From Trichoplax adhaerens (lineage: Eukaryota > Placozoa > Uniplacotomia > Trichoplacea > Trichoplacidae), in the NCBI RefSeq assembly GCF_000150275.1, contig NW_002060945.1, positions 197,872 to 261,871 of the forward strand: a stretch of 64,000 nucleotides of DNA. The letters run 5' to 3'. This document shows, in pieces, positions 1 to 11,650 of this stretch; the stretch's first letter is position 1, and every line of letters begins with the position of its first letter. The notes under the pieces are model-generated. The model was not told where the DNA came from, ran no database searches, and worked only from the letters and a program-made list of their open reading frames with translations. The translations under genes and the position numbers were made by a program.

Positions 1-224
1 CTATATCAAGCTATATTGTCAATTCATGGACTTAATTGATTAGCATTTAAAATTCGAAAATAATAGTAGTGTTGTAGAAAGTACCAGACATCATTACTAG
101 TAATAAATGTAGCAATTACAGGACTGCATGCAATTATTTACAACTGGTATTAGTATAAGAGCATACGTATAAGTTCTAATTGAATAATTTATTTTATCTG
201 CACTAGAGTGTCATTCCAGGTATT

Positions 225-1351
225 ATGAAATGGAAAAGATTTTCTAGTCAGAGTCTACTGGCATTAAATTCTACGCCCACTATTTCAAGCGTTTGGGTGC
301 CACGATGGTAAAATAGTTATACCTCATGCCAGTATCGAAAAGTCATTGACTAAGTCACTCTTATCTTTTAAACTGCACATTAGGACTGATCCATTTGATG
401 ACGATCTATTACCTAAAGAAGGACCTCCATTATTAACTGAATTACCGGAAGATGATCGTATATATTTGGAGGATAAGTAAGCATGCATCTCACGTTAAAC
501 TGATTTCAGCACAATTCATAATTTATTCATATTTATCGTAGGAGACTAAGATACATATATACCTTTAGTAAATATTTTTACCCATGCAAGTCAATCTATA
601 ATTATTTGATTCAGGGAAGAGAGAGATACTGATATTCCATTGCTGACACCAGAGATGGTAAGAGCAGAATTTCCAATTCTTGAGGAAATTGAGAAAGATA
701 GAGAAGATTTCAGGTATACAAATGCTAAAGCTACAAATGCATATAAGGCAGAAAAATAATTTTATTTTGTGATATACGATAGAGTAAAGTTAGTATAAAA
801 TGGGTTTAGTTAATTATCAAATTAACAAATCAGCTTTCGAAAATTTGGGTTTATTTCAGTTTTTATGAATACTTATCATTAATTCAATATTTATTTTATG
901 CTGCTAAAAGCTGTAACGTCGAAATAAAATCACACATTACGCCAAATAAATAGTATCTCTTTTGAAATATGAATATATCGTTACTTAGCAAAAATTTAAA
1001 GCAATGAAGTGATCTTGATAACAATATCCATTGTACTGATTTATTTTGCGATAGTGTTCCACTGGAAAATAATAAATTACCGACTAGTAATATCCCAGTT
1101 GGTAAATATGGTCTAAAATCAAGGTTAGTTAATCCTTATTATGATGATGATAGCATATAATCGTAGATGAGTAGCAAAAGAGAATGATAGAGTATCTAAT
1201 GCCTCTTTGTCGTGTTCCATTTAGAGAAAAATGTAGTAGGCAACTAGAACACCTGATACTAGAAAATTCAAATATTTTAGGTGGAAAAGTGGAAAACAAA
1301 ATGGATACCTTCAATGCTCAATTAACTCACCCAGGAACAATATTAAAATAA
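225..1351 (+). CDS. Unrecognised five-exon gene, about 185 aa, possible mitochondrial presequence
   Basis: I infer a spliced gene with exons 225-307, 384-476, 615-713, 1010-1123 and 1183-1351. Every junction has GT-AG, and the phases (2, 2, 2, 2) join into one open frame that ends in TAA at 1349-1351. The predicted N-terminus (MKWKRFSSQSLL...) is basic, hydroxylated and free of acidic residues for about 28 residues, as in mitochondrial targeting sequences. The next part is very acidic (LPEDDRIYLEDKEERD). The C-terminal half is mixed, with a helical stretch around RMIEYLMPLCR. I recognise no domain and cannot assign a function. The ATG at 225 follows a possible acceptor (CAG at 217-219), so the gene may begin upstream of the window. 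The last acceptor is ambiguous: AG at 1173-1174 is closer to consensus, but only AG at 1181-1182 keeps the frame. The fourth acceptor (GAAG at 1006-1009) also has a weak pyrimidine tract. Confidence 0.5.
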
Positions 1352-4300
1352 TTAAATTTATATGTGGTTTATAAATCACTATTTTATAATTTGCACACAT
1401 TTTATATATCGGCAATTGATAGTGACAGGATCGATATCGATTCTTTACAGTATGGCTGAACATGCCTATTGTATCAATATTTTGCGTTACAAAATGTAAA
1501 AGTATTCTATAACAATAATACAAAAACCAGTACTGCAATACTAATGCACAGATTAATAGCCCTGAATTGGGTTCTTTCTGTGCTAACTTATAAAATAATT
1601 GAAGTAATTAACTCAATGTATAATACAACATCATATATAATCAGGATCGATAAGACTAGAATGTTCAGATATACCTTTCGATGCAGACTGTTTGAAAAGT
1701 TTTTACGCGCTTATAGCAAATAATTTTGTTAATATTATTCACTGTACAAATTCTTTTTCAATATAAATAAAACCCTTTTAACAGCAGTTACTCTTCTAGT
1801 TGTTCATGCATTGTCTTATGAGTAACAGGGAAGATTTTATTTGGTTTAGTGTCTAAGCGTAATTTACTATTACGTTACTAAAGTAGTCCAGCTGAAATCC
1901 ACGCGAATTTGTCTCTGGATATTATTGGTTTTTGGATATTACAAAAGGGATGAATTTAAGATCAGAAATGATATTAGATATAATCATTCAAAAATTCGAT
2001 TTCAAGACAGAAGATAATAAATACCGCGCTATCAATTAAAAAATAAAAATTACCATATGAAAAATTGTTGATTCTACTACACGTTCTACCTTGTATCATT
2101 ACTTATAAGAAATTTTCTTTACCGATTTATCGCTAACTATAAAGATCATTCCATTACTATCTATGAGTTCCTAATAATTATAATTCATTTTGGACAAATA
2201 GATTGATTAATCATGATCGAGTAATAACAAACTTCTGTTTGATTTTCGGTTGCTATCCTACTATTTAATATAGGCTTAAACATTACATAACAATGTCGCA
2301 AACTAGGAGTGTAGCATCTCAACGTAAATAGAACTAGAATGCAACAACTTTGTTTATAAATCTTTAGCTTTCGACATTAAAATATTGTTCTTTGATATAG
2401 GATATGTCAGTTATCTATCGTATCTTGTATAAATGAACTTCATTATTAAACATATGACGGAAAATAGTGCAATAATTAACAGTCGTCCTATCAATTATAT
2501 TTAGATTGAACAGTTGTTATGTGTATTTACTAAAATATTCATTTCGCTATAGTACAGCGCAGTAGTTACCAGATGATAGCAATTATTAAGGTGATGTGGT
2601 ACAGTACCGCGCATATATATGAGCTTAAATATCTAGTATACGTATGTGTTACTAACTGTACGGGTACGAACTGTAAGTGAATTGGTATATAAGATTGAGC
2701 TCGTAAAATATGAAGGTATCTTCTTTACAGGGATCTACTCGTATGTGTTAGATTGCGTTACTATATTGATTAAAGACTTACCAACAGTGATTTTAAAAAC
2801 AGGAATAAAGTATTTTAAAGTTAATTTATCTTGTGCTTAACTGATAAATGAAAAGAAATGTAAAATCGTACATTATTATATAGAGTGAATTTTTACACAA
2901 CCACACGCATTAACTGAATATACTCGTACTACAACCTAATTGCATCACAAATACAATATTAATTTAGTCGTATTAATTATTTCTCCTATCATCCATTAAT
3001 CATTTTATGGATTATGTGATCGTACAAAAAGAGTTACATAATAATTCCTTTTCTTAAAAGCTGGCGTATTGTCCTTTCATCATTGCAATAGAAATAACTG
3101 TCATTTAGTGAGGCGACTGATTGAAAAATTAAGCATGGCTGCTTTTACAAGAGTCATAAGTTATCTGGGTAATTATTGTCCAAAATTGTTAAGCCATGAT
3201 GTATTACTGATTGTCGAGATAATACGATTGTACTAGAATTAGGTCATATATTACCGCAATTCGGATAAAGCTAACTAGCTTATCATTATCGCTATAGATG
3301 AAATTTAATTTTTAATACCGTAAATAAATATTTATGATAACTTACTAGCCATTCCGATTTGGTACCATGTAAAATTATGTGCTATTACTGAAGCAAGTTT
3401 CTACTAGACTTTGCTTAAAGTCTTTGAACATTCTCAATTGAAATACTATAAGCCTCACAGCATGTGAATAGCTCTAAAGCTCTTTCCATTTAATAAACTA
3501 CCTCAAGTCAAGATTGAATTCTTTATCAGCTTAAATAAGAACTAAATTAAAATCATAAAACATGACCAAGTAGGCGTATCTTGTGCTTGAGTTCATTGAT
3601 TCAGCCATTTATTACGCTAATAACCAAAGCCTAACAGCCATACTACTATTTATCTATATTTAACATACAACAATAACTTATCTGCTTTAATATTTAATTG
3701 AAAATAGTCGTTTCTCTACAAGTTCGAATTGTATCCTGTTATTTTTTAGCCTAGCAATATTATTCAGTAATGCCATAAACTAGATATCAGTAACAATGAC
3801 GCTAATAAAGCTATAAGCAATTTATTTATTCGTATACTACTAAATAGTTTAGCGTACATTTAAGTATGCCTTTTATCATATTAGATACTGATACAACATC
3901 ATTAAAAGTACTTACCATCTCCTAAATTCGCATTATTGCAAGCATTTTTCGTAAATAACTATTTACTACTATGATAGTAATAGCTTCCTCTTAATATTAT
4001 TGTAGCTTTAGTTTCTATGTCTTGTAGGACTGAAATGAGACAATCTACAGTACAGTAATTAACATTATCCATAATCATAATAATTCGATTGTACGCTAGA
4101 TTAAGTTTATATGTTAAAGTATACGCATATGTTTATATTTATTTTCGTGAAAGTTCATATCAACTTTAGAAAGAATTATATTGTTGTTTGCAATATTAGT
4201 TGCTATGTGTATTAATATTCAAATCAAAGAATTATCTTTTCGTGTAACAATTTTAAATTCCGTAATATATCTAATTTATGAAATAGTGTATAAACTTTTG

Positions 4301-5650
4301 AATTCTTATATTTTGTATTGATTGTGTGTGGTATTTAGTAATTAACGAGTGCTACTAAATGCGTACATAAAGAATTCGAATCTGTGTAATAAGAACTGCC
4401 TTTTCGAAATCTAGTATCTTCTCTACTCAGGCTATAATTAAGAGTTATCAATGAAATCCGTTCGCTATTTATGGTCATAATATGATTGTAGTTATTGTTT
4501 ATTTTCTTGAAATCTTCTTGGCATTAAACTATTCAAACACTTATGGCATAAATCGTTATTTACCATAGATAGGCAAAATGTGGCAACCTTTATTGCTCAC
4601 ACAATCTTCAAAGTAATGATTACTAATACGATTATTAGCCTTTCCAACTTTTTGAATCTATACTTTTTGTGTATCAAGATTTTCGCTTGTAGTCAAGACG
4701 TTGCAACTATTGCCACCTATAAAGTTATTTAAATCAATGACTACCGTACTTGTGCTATTAAAATTTTTTAACCTATTAAAACCATTTTATAGTTTATTGT
4801 TATTTACTTTACATGGATATACATCACATTTAGTCAACATGCAATCACTTAAAATTCAAATTTATTTTAACATTAAAACAATCTGCACCAAGTACTCCTT
4901 GCCATAGATTAATTATATAACGGCAATAAAGGTAGTCCAAGCAATATATTAGGTTATTCGTATCCATTTGACATCCAAATAGTGTTGTAGCTTATGAATC
5001 TTTGCTACCTACAGACAAGGGTGATTAATTTTATTGCTTGTATAATTTATTCAAACCTATTCAACATTAAAAAAATATTCATACTCTATTATTATTCGCA
5101 AAACGTATCCAAACGTGATCATTTTTGTTTCTCAGAAAGCTAAGCAAAGCGTTATATTAGTGAAAGTAAACTTTTCTAGTCTTTGATATCGAAATTCCTT
5201 TGTAGATCATCCTTCTAAATATTAAATAAAGTCAAGAGGTGACTTTTCTCGCTCAGGAAGTCATTTGAAGTTGTGATCAGTTATGTGATAATAGTTTACT
5301 AATCACCAACATCATAGTATCGTTTTAGTTTAGCACAGTTTGTTAGCTACAATCAGAGTATAACTGTTCCATTCCTCGTAGAATTATTCAAAGTAATAGC
5401 TACACAATTGATTGAATCTATTTCAACCTTTCTGGTATTAAAACAATTTGGCTACCGTAATCATTTTGTGGTTGCTATAATAGCTACAATCTAACCATAT
5501 CACGGTTTTTTGTCTATCCGTAAAAGTGAAAAAATACGATTATCTTCGGTATTAATAAATGAACACATACAACATTTTAATATGAATTTTACTGTGTCAG
5601 TTCGATAATAACTGAGTCAAATTAAAATATTAATTCTGTTATAGATATAG
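1352..5650. other. Intergenic spacer, no gene seen
   Basis: This is about 4.3 kb of AT-rich sequence between the small gene on + and the GPCR. The open frames present (for example 1469-1723, 2646-2840 and 4701-4907 on +) are short, low in complexity, lack splice-consistent extensions and resemble no family I know. I saw no tandem array, tRNA or recognisable mobile element. Confidence 0.6.
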
Positions 5651-6841
5651 CTATGCTGTGGCAGTTATACTCCGTAATGATATGTTGTAATTGGATTTTA
5701 AGTTTTGCCTTGATGTAGCTAAAGATGGATTAGTTATAGAGTGATGACTAAATCGGGTGCAACCGCAAGCTACCAGTAGATAATCCAGGCTGTGATTTGT
5801 TATACAGATAATGAGTAAGGAATTAATTAAAGGATATGCAACAACAGATGTAGTAGCTATATTAAGAAAAATGATATTGTCAGCCGGCCTTAGAATCGAT
5901 GGCCACAATTCGTACATAGCTAAAGGCAAAACGCACAAGATACCTACAATAACGAATAGAAAGGCGAAAGTTATAGTATTTTTACGATACCGGGCTAAAT
6001 TTTGTATAATGCGTGGTTTTAATCCTTTTCGTCGTCCAGTAAAAATAATCCATAACCGATAACCAAGGATGACATAAATGACCAAAGTAATAGCGAACGG
6101 GAGGCAATAAGATAGAGTAATTGAAACTATAGTTAGATATTTAGCCACGTAATATTCTAATGGCAGGGTAAATTGAAGGCAATTGCACAAAGTTACTTGG
6201 ACATGAGTTTCAATAGCGTTTGTTGCAACAGTTGATAAGTATATCGTTGGTATTATATCGTCGTCAGTAGTAATGTTAGTAGTAGTATTATAATAACTTC
6301 CGTTATGAGAATAGTACGGACTGTTTGTTGAAAAATTAGTAGGATTACTTAGTGAAGATGTATATACTAAAGTCGTCGCCGGGCGTTTTTGGGAGCGATA
6401 CCCAACAATATAACCGTAAAGTCGCACTATCATTATGAACAGAGCTACGATCCAAATGATCATCATCCTGCGTTTTGTATGTAACTTTGTTGCTCGTCGT
6501 CGCCACAGTGGACTTAGCATGCGAATAAAACGATAGTGGGCAATAGCAACATTTGTCCAAGCTATTACAGTGATCGCATACCAAGTTAAAAAGTGGCTTA
6601 CCTTACATAAAATGATATGAACCAAAGGCATTGTACTTACAGATAGAATACCAGATGTACTCATGATGATATAAATCATACTTAGCGTAAGAAGAATATC
6701 GGTAACAGCAACATTAGTCAAGACATAATTGAATCCATTTTGCAAATTGCGTACACGAAACATCATCAAAATGACCAAAGTATTTACAATCATTGATAAA
6801 AATAATAGAATTGCCATGATGATGAAGAATGCAAGATCCAT
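5651..6841 (-). CDS. Intronless class A (rhodopsin-family) G-protein-coupled receptor, 396 aa
   Basis: Seven hydrophobic segments lie at about residues 5-28, 38-60, 76-100, 126-147, 233-258, 290-313 and 322-347 (numbered from the ATG at 6839-6841). Class A landmarks are N20 (1.50), D48 (2.50), C79 (3.25), R104 (3.50, exactly 25 after the cysteine), W130 (4.50), P248 and Y256 (5.50, 5.58), P306 (6.50) and P337 (7.50). Extracellular loop 2 is long (about 148-228), rich in Ser/Thr/Asn, with sequons at N169, N180, N185 and N189, and holds C219/C221 for the usual disulfide to C79. CGC after TM7 is a likely palmitoylation site. Several motifs are atypical: DRY is YRF, CWxP is CVLP, and NPxxY is YPLIN. 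A further in-frame ATG at 6886 would add a charged 15-residue leader; I prefer the internal ATG because it opens almost directly into TM1. The ligand is unknown. It is expected to act at the plasma membrane through G proteins. Confidence 0.93.
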   Translation of the reverse strand: MDLAFFIIMAILLFLSMIVNTLVILMMFRVRNLQNGFNYVLTNVAVTDILLTLSMIYIIMSTSGILSVSTMPLVHIILCKVSHFLTWYAITVIAWTNVAIAHYRFIRMLSPLWRRRATKLHTKRRMMIIWIVALFIMIVRLYGYIVGYRSQKRPATTLVYTSSLSNPTNFSTNSPYYSHNGSYYNTTTNITTDDDIIPTIYLSTVATNAIETHVQVTLCNCLQFTLPLEYYVAKYLTIVSITLSYCLPFAITLVIYVILGYRLWIIFTGRRKGLKPRIIQNLARYRKNTITFAFLFVIVGILCVLPLAMYELWPSILRPADNIIFLNIATTSVVAYPLINSLLIICITNHSLDYLLVACGCTRFSHHSITNPSLATSRQNLKSNYNISLRSITATA

Positions 6842-9080
6842 CTTGCTTTCTTTTTCTTTCTTGCAATCTCTCTCTCCCTCTTTCAACCTCTATAGTATAC
6901 AGTACGTACTTTATTATCAGCACTAAATTCTTTTCGGTTGAAATGGTCCGAAAAAAATGCCGCTGAGCTAGAAAATTAAGTACACCAAATTTAGAGTAAT
7001 ATGATCACGCAATAACGAAAATAATGATCCAATTTATCATTATACGAGTACATATAATGTCCGAGAAAGGATAGATAGGCATAAGTAGAAATAAGCTTTC
7101 GAGATAAAAGTAAATACAATCAAGCAGCTAGTTTCTACTTTAGTTTAAAATCAACGAGCGGAAAATTCTTTTGATTTGCGCCAATTAATAGATATACAAT
7201 AAAAATTTTAATTCCATCTGGTTAGTTATTAGTAGATCTTGTAACATCCAATCAAAGATATCATATGCAGATTCGGAATAGCCAACATCATCAATAAAAC
7301 AATGCTATTTATAAATTTGACTTTTCCTAGATTATCAAGGTGTAACCCTTTTACTCTGTAACGCGGTATTGTCTTGCTTTGAACGTATCCGTTAATTTTA
7401 GCTAAAGCGAACTTTTGACCGTGCTTTCTTATTAAGGTAATAATTGACCGCTTTTAAAAAATTGTTTTTTATTTATTCTTCGCGTTTAATAATTTTGCTT
7501 TTCTCAAGATCTACCAATTTCTATTCAAAGTGTATATCTTCTGCTATAGTGCAATATTGTGTCAATTCCGGTTTAGCATCGGTTTGAGCAGCTGTCTGGC
7601 TTGAAAGTATACCCTTATAAGAGCATCGAATATATCAATACTTTCGGTACTGATGATGTTAAATTTTTTATTATCATAAATATTGGATAACGGTTGATTT
7701 TCCGCAATCCTATATACTAAATGGCAACCGTTAAAGATAGAATTACATTGGACTATTCAAACTGCAACAGTAATACGGACAATTCTCGATATCTTAAAGT
7801 CATCAGTCTCAAAATAATCTTCTGTAGATTTCTTTTTAATTATAATTCTTATCTTACAAAAGTTTAATAATGTGATTTTATGATGTTGTTTTAAAGCGCT
7901 GTCAAAATTAAATTAAAAATTAAATTAAAAATCTTTAATTAATATTGAATTGAAATCTTGACATGTTGAACAAAAGCAATTATTTTTTTTTATCGGGAAC
8001 ACAATAACATCTAGGCAATTTTTTTAAACTTAAGCCATTGATTGAAAGGAGATTAAAGTTTGACGTCATTTCAGTCATTCTAAAGGATAATCCGATACCT
8101 AACTAATACTCTAATAAGATACATAAGAGGAAGAGTACGGAGAAGGAGAGAAATATTGATATCAATTTAGTAATGAAAAATGTAAAGAGTAATTGAGTCA
8201 AGTTATTAAAATGTAGAATTGTATAGTAGTTAATCTCAATAAAAGATAGAAGTAAGTACCATATGTATTAGTGATATAATAATCTGCTTGATGATCAAGC
8301 TTTTATTTTGCAAAATGAAGACATACTCATACACATGTTATAGGGTACCACAATAAAATCAATTTACGTATTAATTTGTAATTAATTGGATTTACATCTC
8401 CCTTGTTTCTCATGATTGGAGTATCTGTACGTGTTGCGTCATACACTTGCACAAAGTACACAGAACGGTAATGTGCAGGAAGCAGCATAATTTAGAAGTT
8501 GTTGATGCAATCATTTAGAGAGATTTAAAGATACACTAGATGGTAGAGATAAACTTTGTTATTTTTTCAACAATTTATGAATTCGAAGTACAGTTCATAT
8601 AAATAAATAATAATGAAAGGTTACAATGGTGAGTTGAAATTTTTCTCGAAATAGTTTTAACCGTATCTACTCATACTATTTTTACTAAAAAAGCTGATAA
8701 AATTATTACCGGTGTTTATCCGCTCCCCTACTACTAATGTATACGTACACTATAGTAGACTCAGAAGGTAACTTTGCAAATTTTGATAAATTAGTTGACT
8801 CTAGAGATTGAATTTATTATTCCATCTTGACTAAGTAAGCAAGTTTATTTATCATAATGCTCAAAGGCTGCACATTTTACCAGGAATCTATGAGTAGCAT
8901 TGTGATGGAAATACAGTATACATGGCATTATTGCTACTAATTTGAGATAAACGATTGTTATCGAGTAGGTCGATCGCGTGGGCACGCTGGAAGAATCTAC
9001 ACATATGCTAATCAGTACTATAAATGTCTTACAAAAGACATCGTAAATATTTAAGATCACTTTTATGGGATTAATTTAAA

Positions 9081-9098
9081 GTTAGGGTTAGGGTTAAG
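9081..9098 (+). repeat. Short interstitial telomere-type repeat (TTAGGG x2 plus partial units)
   Basis: The sequence reads GTTAGGGTTAGGGTTAAG, i.e. two perfect TTAGGG units flanked by degenerate ones. TTAGGG is the usual metazoan telomere repeat. At this length it could be chance or a relic of break repair; it is not a chromosome end. Confidence 0.5.
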
Positions 9099-10126
9099 AT
9101 TTTAATTGTATTATAAGCTATATGAATCTGAAAATAGAAACGAATAGACTTTTAAATAAATAGCAGTATAGTTATTATGTTCGGTAGAAAAGCCAAACAA
9201 AGCCAACGTTCTTAATTTTAGAATAGTGTGCGTGTACAGTGCAATAGTGTAACTGTACAGTTGGGTATATGTTATATATATATATATAGTCTGTTGTAAA
9301 TACAGTTAAGGTTGGTTTTATTGTAATAAAGCTTAATTCAGGCTTTAAATCCAGTTAGACTGATTTATTATTGACCCTTAAGAAATGACTTTACTATACT
9401 GCTCTACGTTGAAACAGATATGTTTTATGAATATGAGAGTCCCACACAATTCAAACCAAGCAAGTTGTTCACCTTAGTACCCGAAGGAAAGGGGAAGAGT
9501 GGAGGAAACACAAAGCACATGTGGTAACCCTTTGGATGTGGAAAGGAAATATTATTTCGCTATCATTATGGCTATTCCTCTTATGTGTTAAATAATAAGA
9601 AAGATAGTAATTTGATAACTATCTGTAGTCGTTACAGCTAATAACAGTATTAATGAGCAGCGAAAGTTTTACAGTAATTTAAGTAAGCACGGTGCGACGT
9701 AGATTAGTCGGTTACGCTTAATAAAGTAGTTGTAGATGATAGCTGGTGTGATGAAACGGTATACTTGTACTATTCGTGTAGTGTCGCATTAACAATTTTA
9801 ATAGCTCAAACTTCGAGTTAGTCGATTGCGAATCTTCTAAGGGATCCAAAGCCTACTCATTACGCTATCCAAATAAGATTATTATGCTATTCGAGTGCGT
9901 ATTTCTGAATACCAGACAATCTCGTGTACCTTAGCTGTACCATGGGCTAGTAGATATATCGCGCATCTAGTAGTCCATGGCTGTACGTTGTCGCGAATAA
10001 ATTGTGTAGTACAGTCTATTCCAGCTGGATCTCTTTGCTGGGTCAGATTTGATTCTTGTCCACTCATACATTTACTAGTAAAACCTTTGAGGTAGATTGA
10101 TTACTCGAGGTATTAATATTAATAAT

Positions 10127-10212
10127 TATATCATTGTTATGAAAAGTAATTTCATTTATTAATATTACTAAAGATTATCGATAGACATGATATTTTATGT
10201 GCGTCTACAGTA
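10127..10212 (+). repeat. 86-bp direct repeat, copy 1
   Basis: This copy matches 10470-10555 at 84 of 86 positions by direct comparison. It starts TATATCATTGTTATG and ends GTGCGTCTACAGTA. The copies are separated by 257 bp of unrelated sequence rich in TACAGTA motifs. The high identity implies a recent duplication or a mobile element. Confidence 0.85.
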
Positions 10213-10469
10213 CAGTATATATATAATATATGTTATGTATGTAAGAATACAGTGACTTGTTGTACTGCACCTAACGTGTTAGCATAAGATAAGGTAATGA
10301 ATTACTAAGATAAGGGTATAATACGCCATTACAGCTATACTATTTAAATGCAGTAAATCCTAAATAAAAGGGACTTTTTCAGTAAGCTTACTAGTAGGAG
10401 TGTATCAAAGTTCCTCGTGTTAACGTTAACGACTAAGAGTGGAAACACAACGATATACACTATAGAGGG

Positions 10470-10555
10470 TATATCATTGTTATGAAAAGTAATTTCATTT
10501 ATTAACATTACTAAAGATTATCGATGGACATGATATTTTATGTGCGTCTACAGTA
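10470..10555 (+). repeat. 86-bp direct repeat, copy 2
   Basis: This is the second copy of the repeat at 10127-10212. It differs by two substitutions only, and the flanks of the two copies are unrelated. Confidence 0.85.
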
Positions 10556-10692
10556 TGTATAATATACAGTACTGTACAAGTGTACATGTGTGGTATGTGC
10601 AATGGTTTTGTACCATAAGTAATGAAGCATGTTGATGTATATGTACAATGTCTTAACATCTTTATCGAAGCTGCACTTTACGGTGATTCAAA

Positions 10693-10902
10693 ATGAACTA
10701 CTTCATTATCGTGCGCATATTTTATATAACATGTTTTATGCAATATTCTTCATATGCACTTAGGCCGTCAGCGATTAGCGACGAGTTGTTGAGTAGTGAT
10801 CTGGAAATTGAAGTTTTTTCTATAGTTCGTAACCAAGATACTTACAATAAGGCGTATGCAGTTTGTGAATGTTCAGTTTCGGTATTTTTAGCTAGACAAT
10901 AA
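10693..10902 (+). CDS. Possible small secreted protein or first exon, 69 aa (weak)
   Basis: The frame opens with a hydrophobic stretch (MNYFIIVRIFYITCF) followed by small residues (SSYA-L), which looks like a signal peptide with a cleavage site near residue 22. The remaining 47 residues are mixed, with acidic runs (SDLEIE) and two cysteines, and I recognise no family. There are no dibasic sites marking a standard neuropeptide precursor. It lies in a repeat-rich spacer, so chance is a real alternative. Confidence 0.2.
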   Translation: MNYFIIVRIFYITCFMQYSSYALRPSAISDELLSSDLEIEVFSIVRNQDTYNKAYAVCECSVSVFLARQ

Positions 10903-11054
10903 TGGCTACACGAAATACGAGATAGCATCATTCCATCGAGATTACGGTCAAAGAAATTGTAGCCGATACGATGAAATATTTGAGTTGCTTGATTATACAA
11001 TACAAGTTTATTTCATCGAATCTCACGGATGATCTTTAACCTCCAAGCAAATAT

Positions 11055-11650
11055 TACGGTACTGTACAGTACAGTCTATAACAGTCTTTTTGATACGTAT
11101 TGTACACTGTACACTGTGGCAAGTGCCGGCTCGGCCTAAGAATTTTCCCTTATACAGTACATACAGTATAGTGTACAGTACAATACACTGTACAGTACAG
11201 TACTATCGCACGGTGGCAAGTGCCGGTCCGGCCTAAGAATTTCCCTTTTACAGTACAGTACTGTACTGTACACATACTGTACAATCGTGCACTGTACAGT
11301 ACAGTGTACAGTACAATACACTGTACTGTAGCACGGTGGCGGGTAATGAAGAATGTGCCGGCCCGGCCTAAGAATTTTCCCTTTTACCTTGACGTAGTGT
11401 ACTGTACAGTATAGTACAGTACAGTATAGTACAGTGTACAGTAGACTGTACAAGTGTACGTACATACAGTACTGTACAGTGTAGCAAGGTGGGCGGTAAT
11501 GAAGAATGTGCAACTCACACGTGGATAAACTTATTATATACGGTACTGTACAATTGTTCAGTACAGTACTCAGTATGAAGGATCAGTTATTTCATTCAGT
11601 CTGCTGTACAGTACTGTACAAACCCTAAAATTACATACTGTGTACTGTAC
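11055..11650. repeat. TAC/GTA palindrome array with an embedded imperfect repeat unit
   Basis: Runs of overlapping TACAGTAC, GTACTGTAC and TACTGTACAGTA alternate with an embedded unit that begins GGTGGCAAGTGCCGG and runs through GGCCTAAGAATTTTCCCTTT. The GGCCTAAGAA core occurs at 11134, 11229 and 11365, and a partial unit (GTGGGCGGTAATGAAGAATGTGC) lies near 11488. The array is self-complementary, which produces open frames rich in Tyr/Val/Leu/Cys that I do not regard as genes. Confidence 0.8.

Larger units (their letters stand above)
6842..11040. other. Intergenic spacer upstream of the GPCR, repeats in its distal part
   Basis: About 4.2 kb separates the divergently transcribed GPCR and ABCF2 genes, together with the palindrome-rich block that follows. 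The GPCR-proximal part begins with a CT-rich tract on + (6845-6892), which is the purine-rich 5' leader of the GPCR. Beyond that I see AT-rich sequence, two TTAGGG units near 9081, an 86-bp duplication at 10127 and 10470, and one weak small-ORF candidate at 10693-10902. Confidence 0.6.

Noticed and set aside
1129-1723. Short open frames on both strands near 1.1-1.7 kb
   Set aside because: The minus-strand frames are antisense to the last exons of the small + gene, and the plus-strand frame is low in complexity with no splice or domain support.
5811-6584. Plus-strand frame 5811-6062 and minus-strand frame 6345-6584 at the GPCR
   Set aside because: They are shadows of the GPCR coding frame; the seven-helix frame explains this DNA.
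9882-10095. Overlapping open frames on both strands
   Set aside because: The protein looks like a random reading of structured sequence, and I could not fold a convincing tRNA or find box A/B promoters there.
11136-11513. 125-aa minus-strand frame rich in Tyr, Val, Leu and Cys, and its plus-strand partner
   Set aside because: They are translations of the TACTGTACAGTA array; the composition is forced by the repeat.
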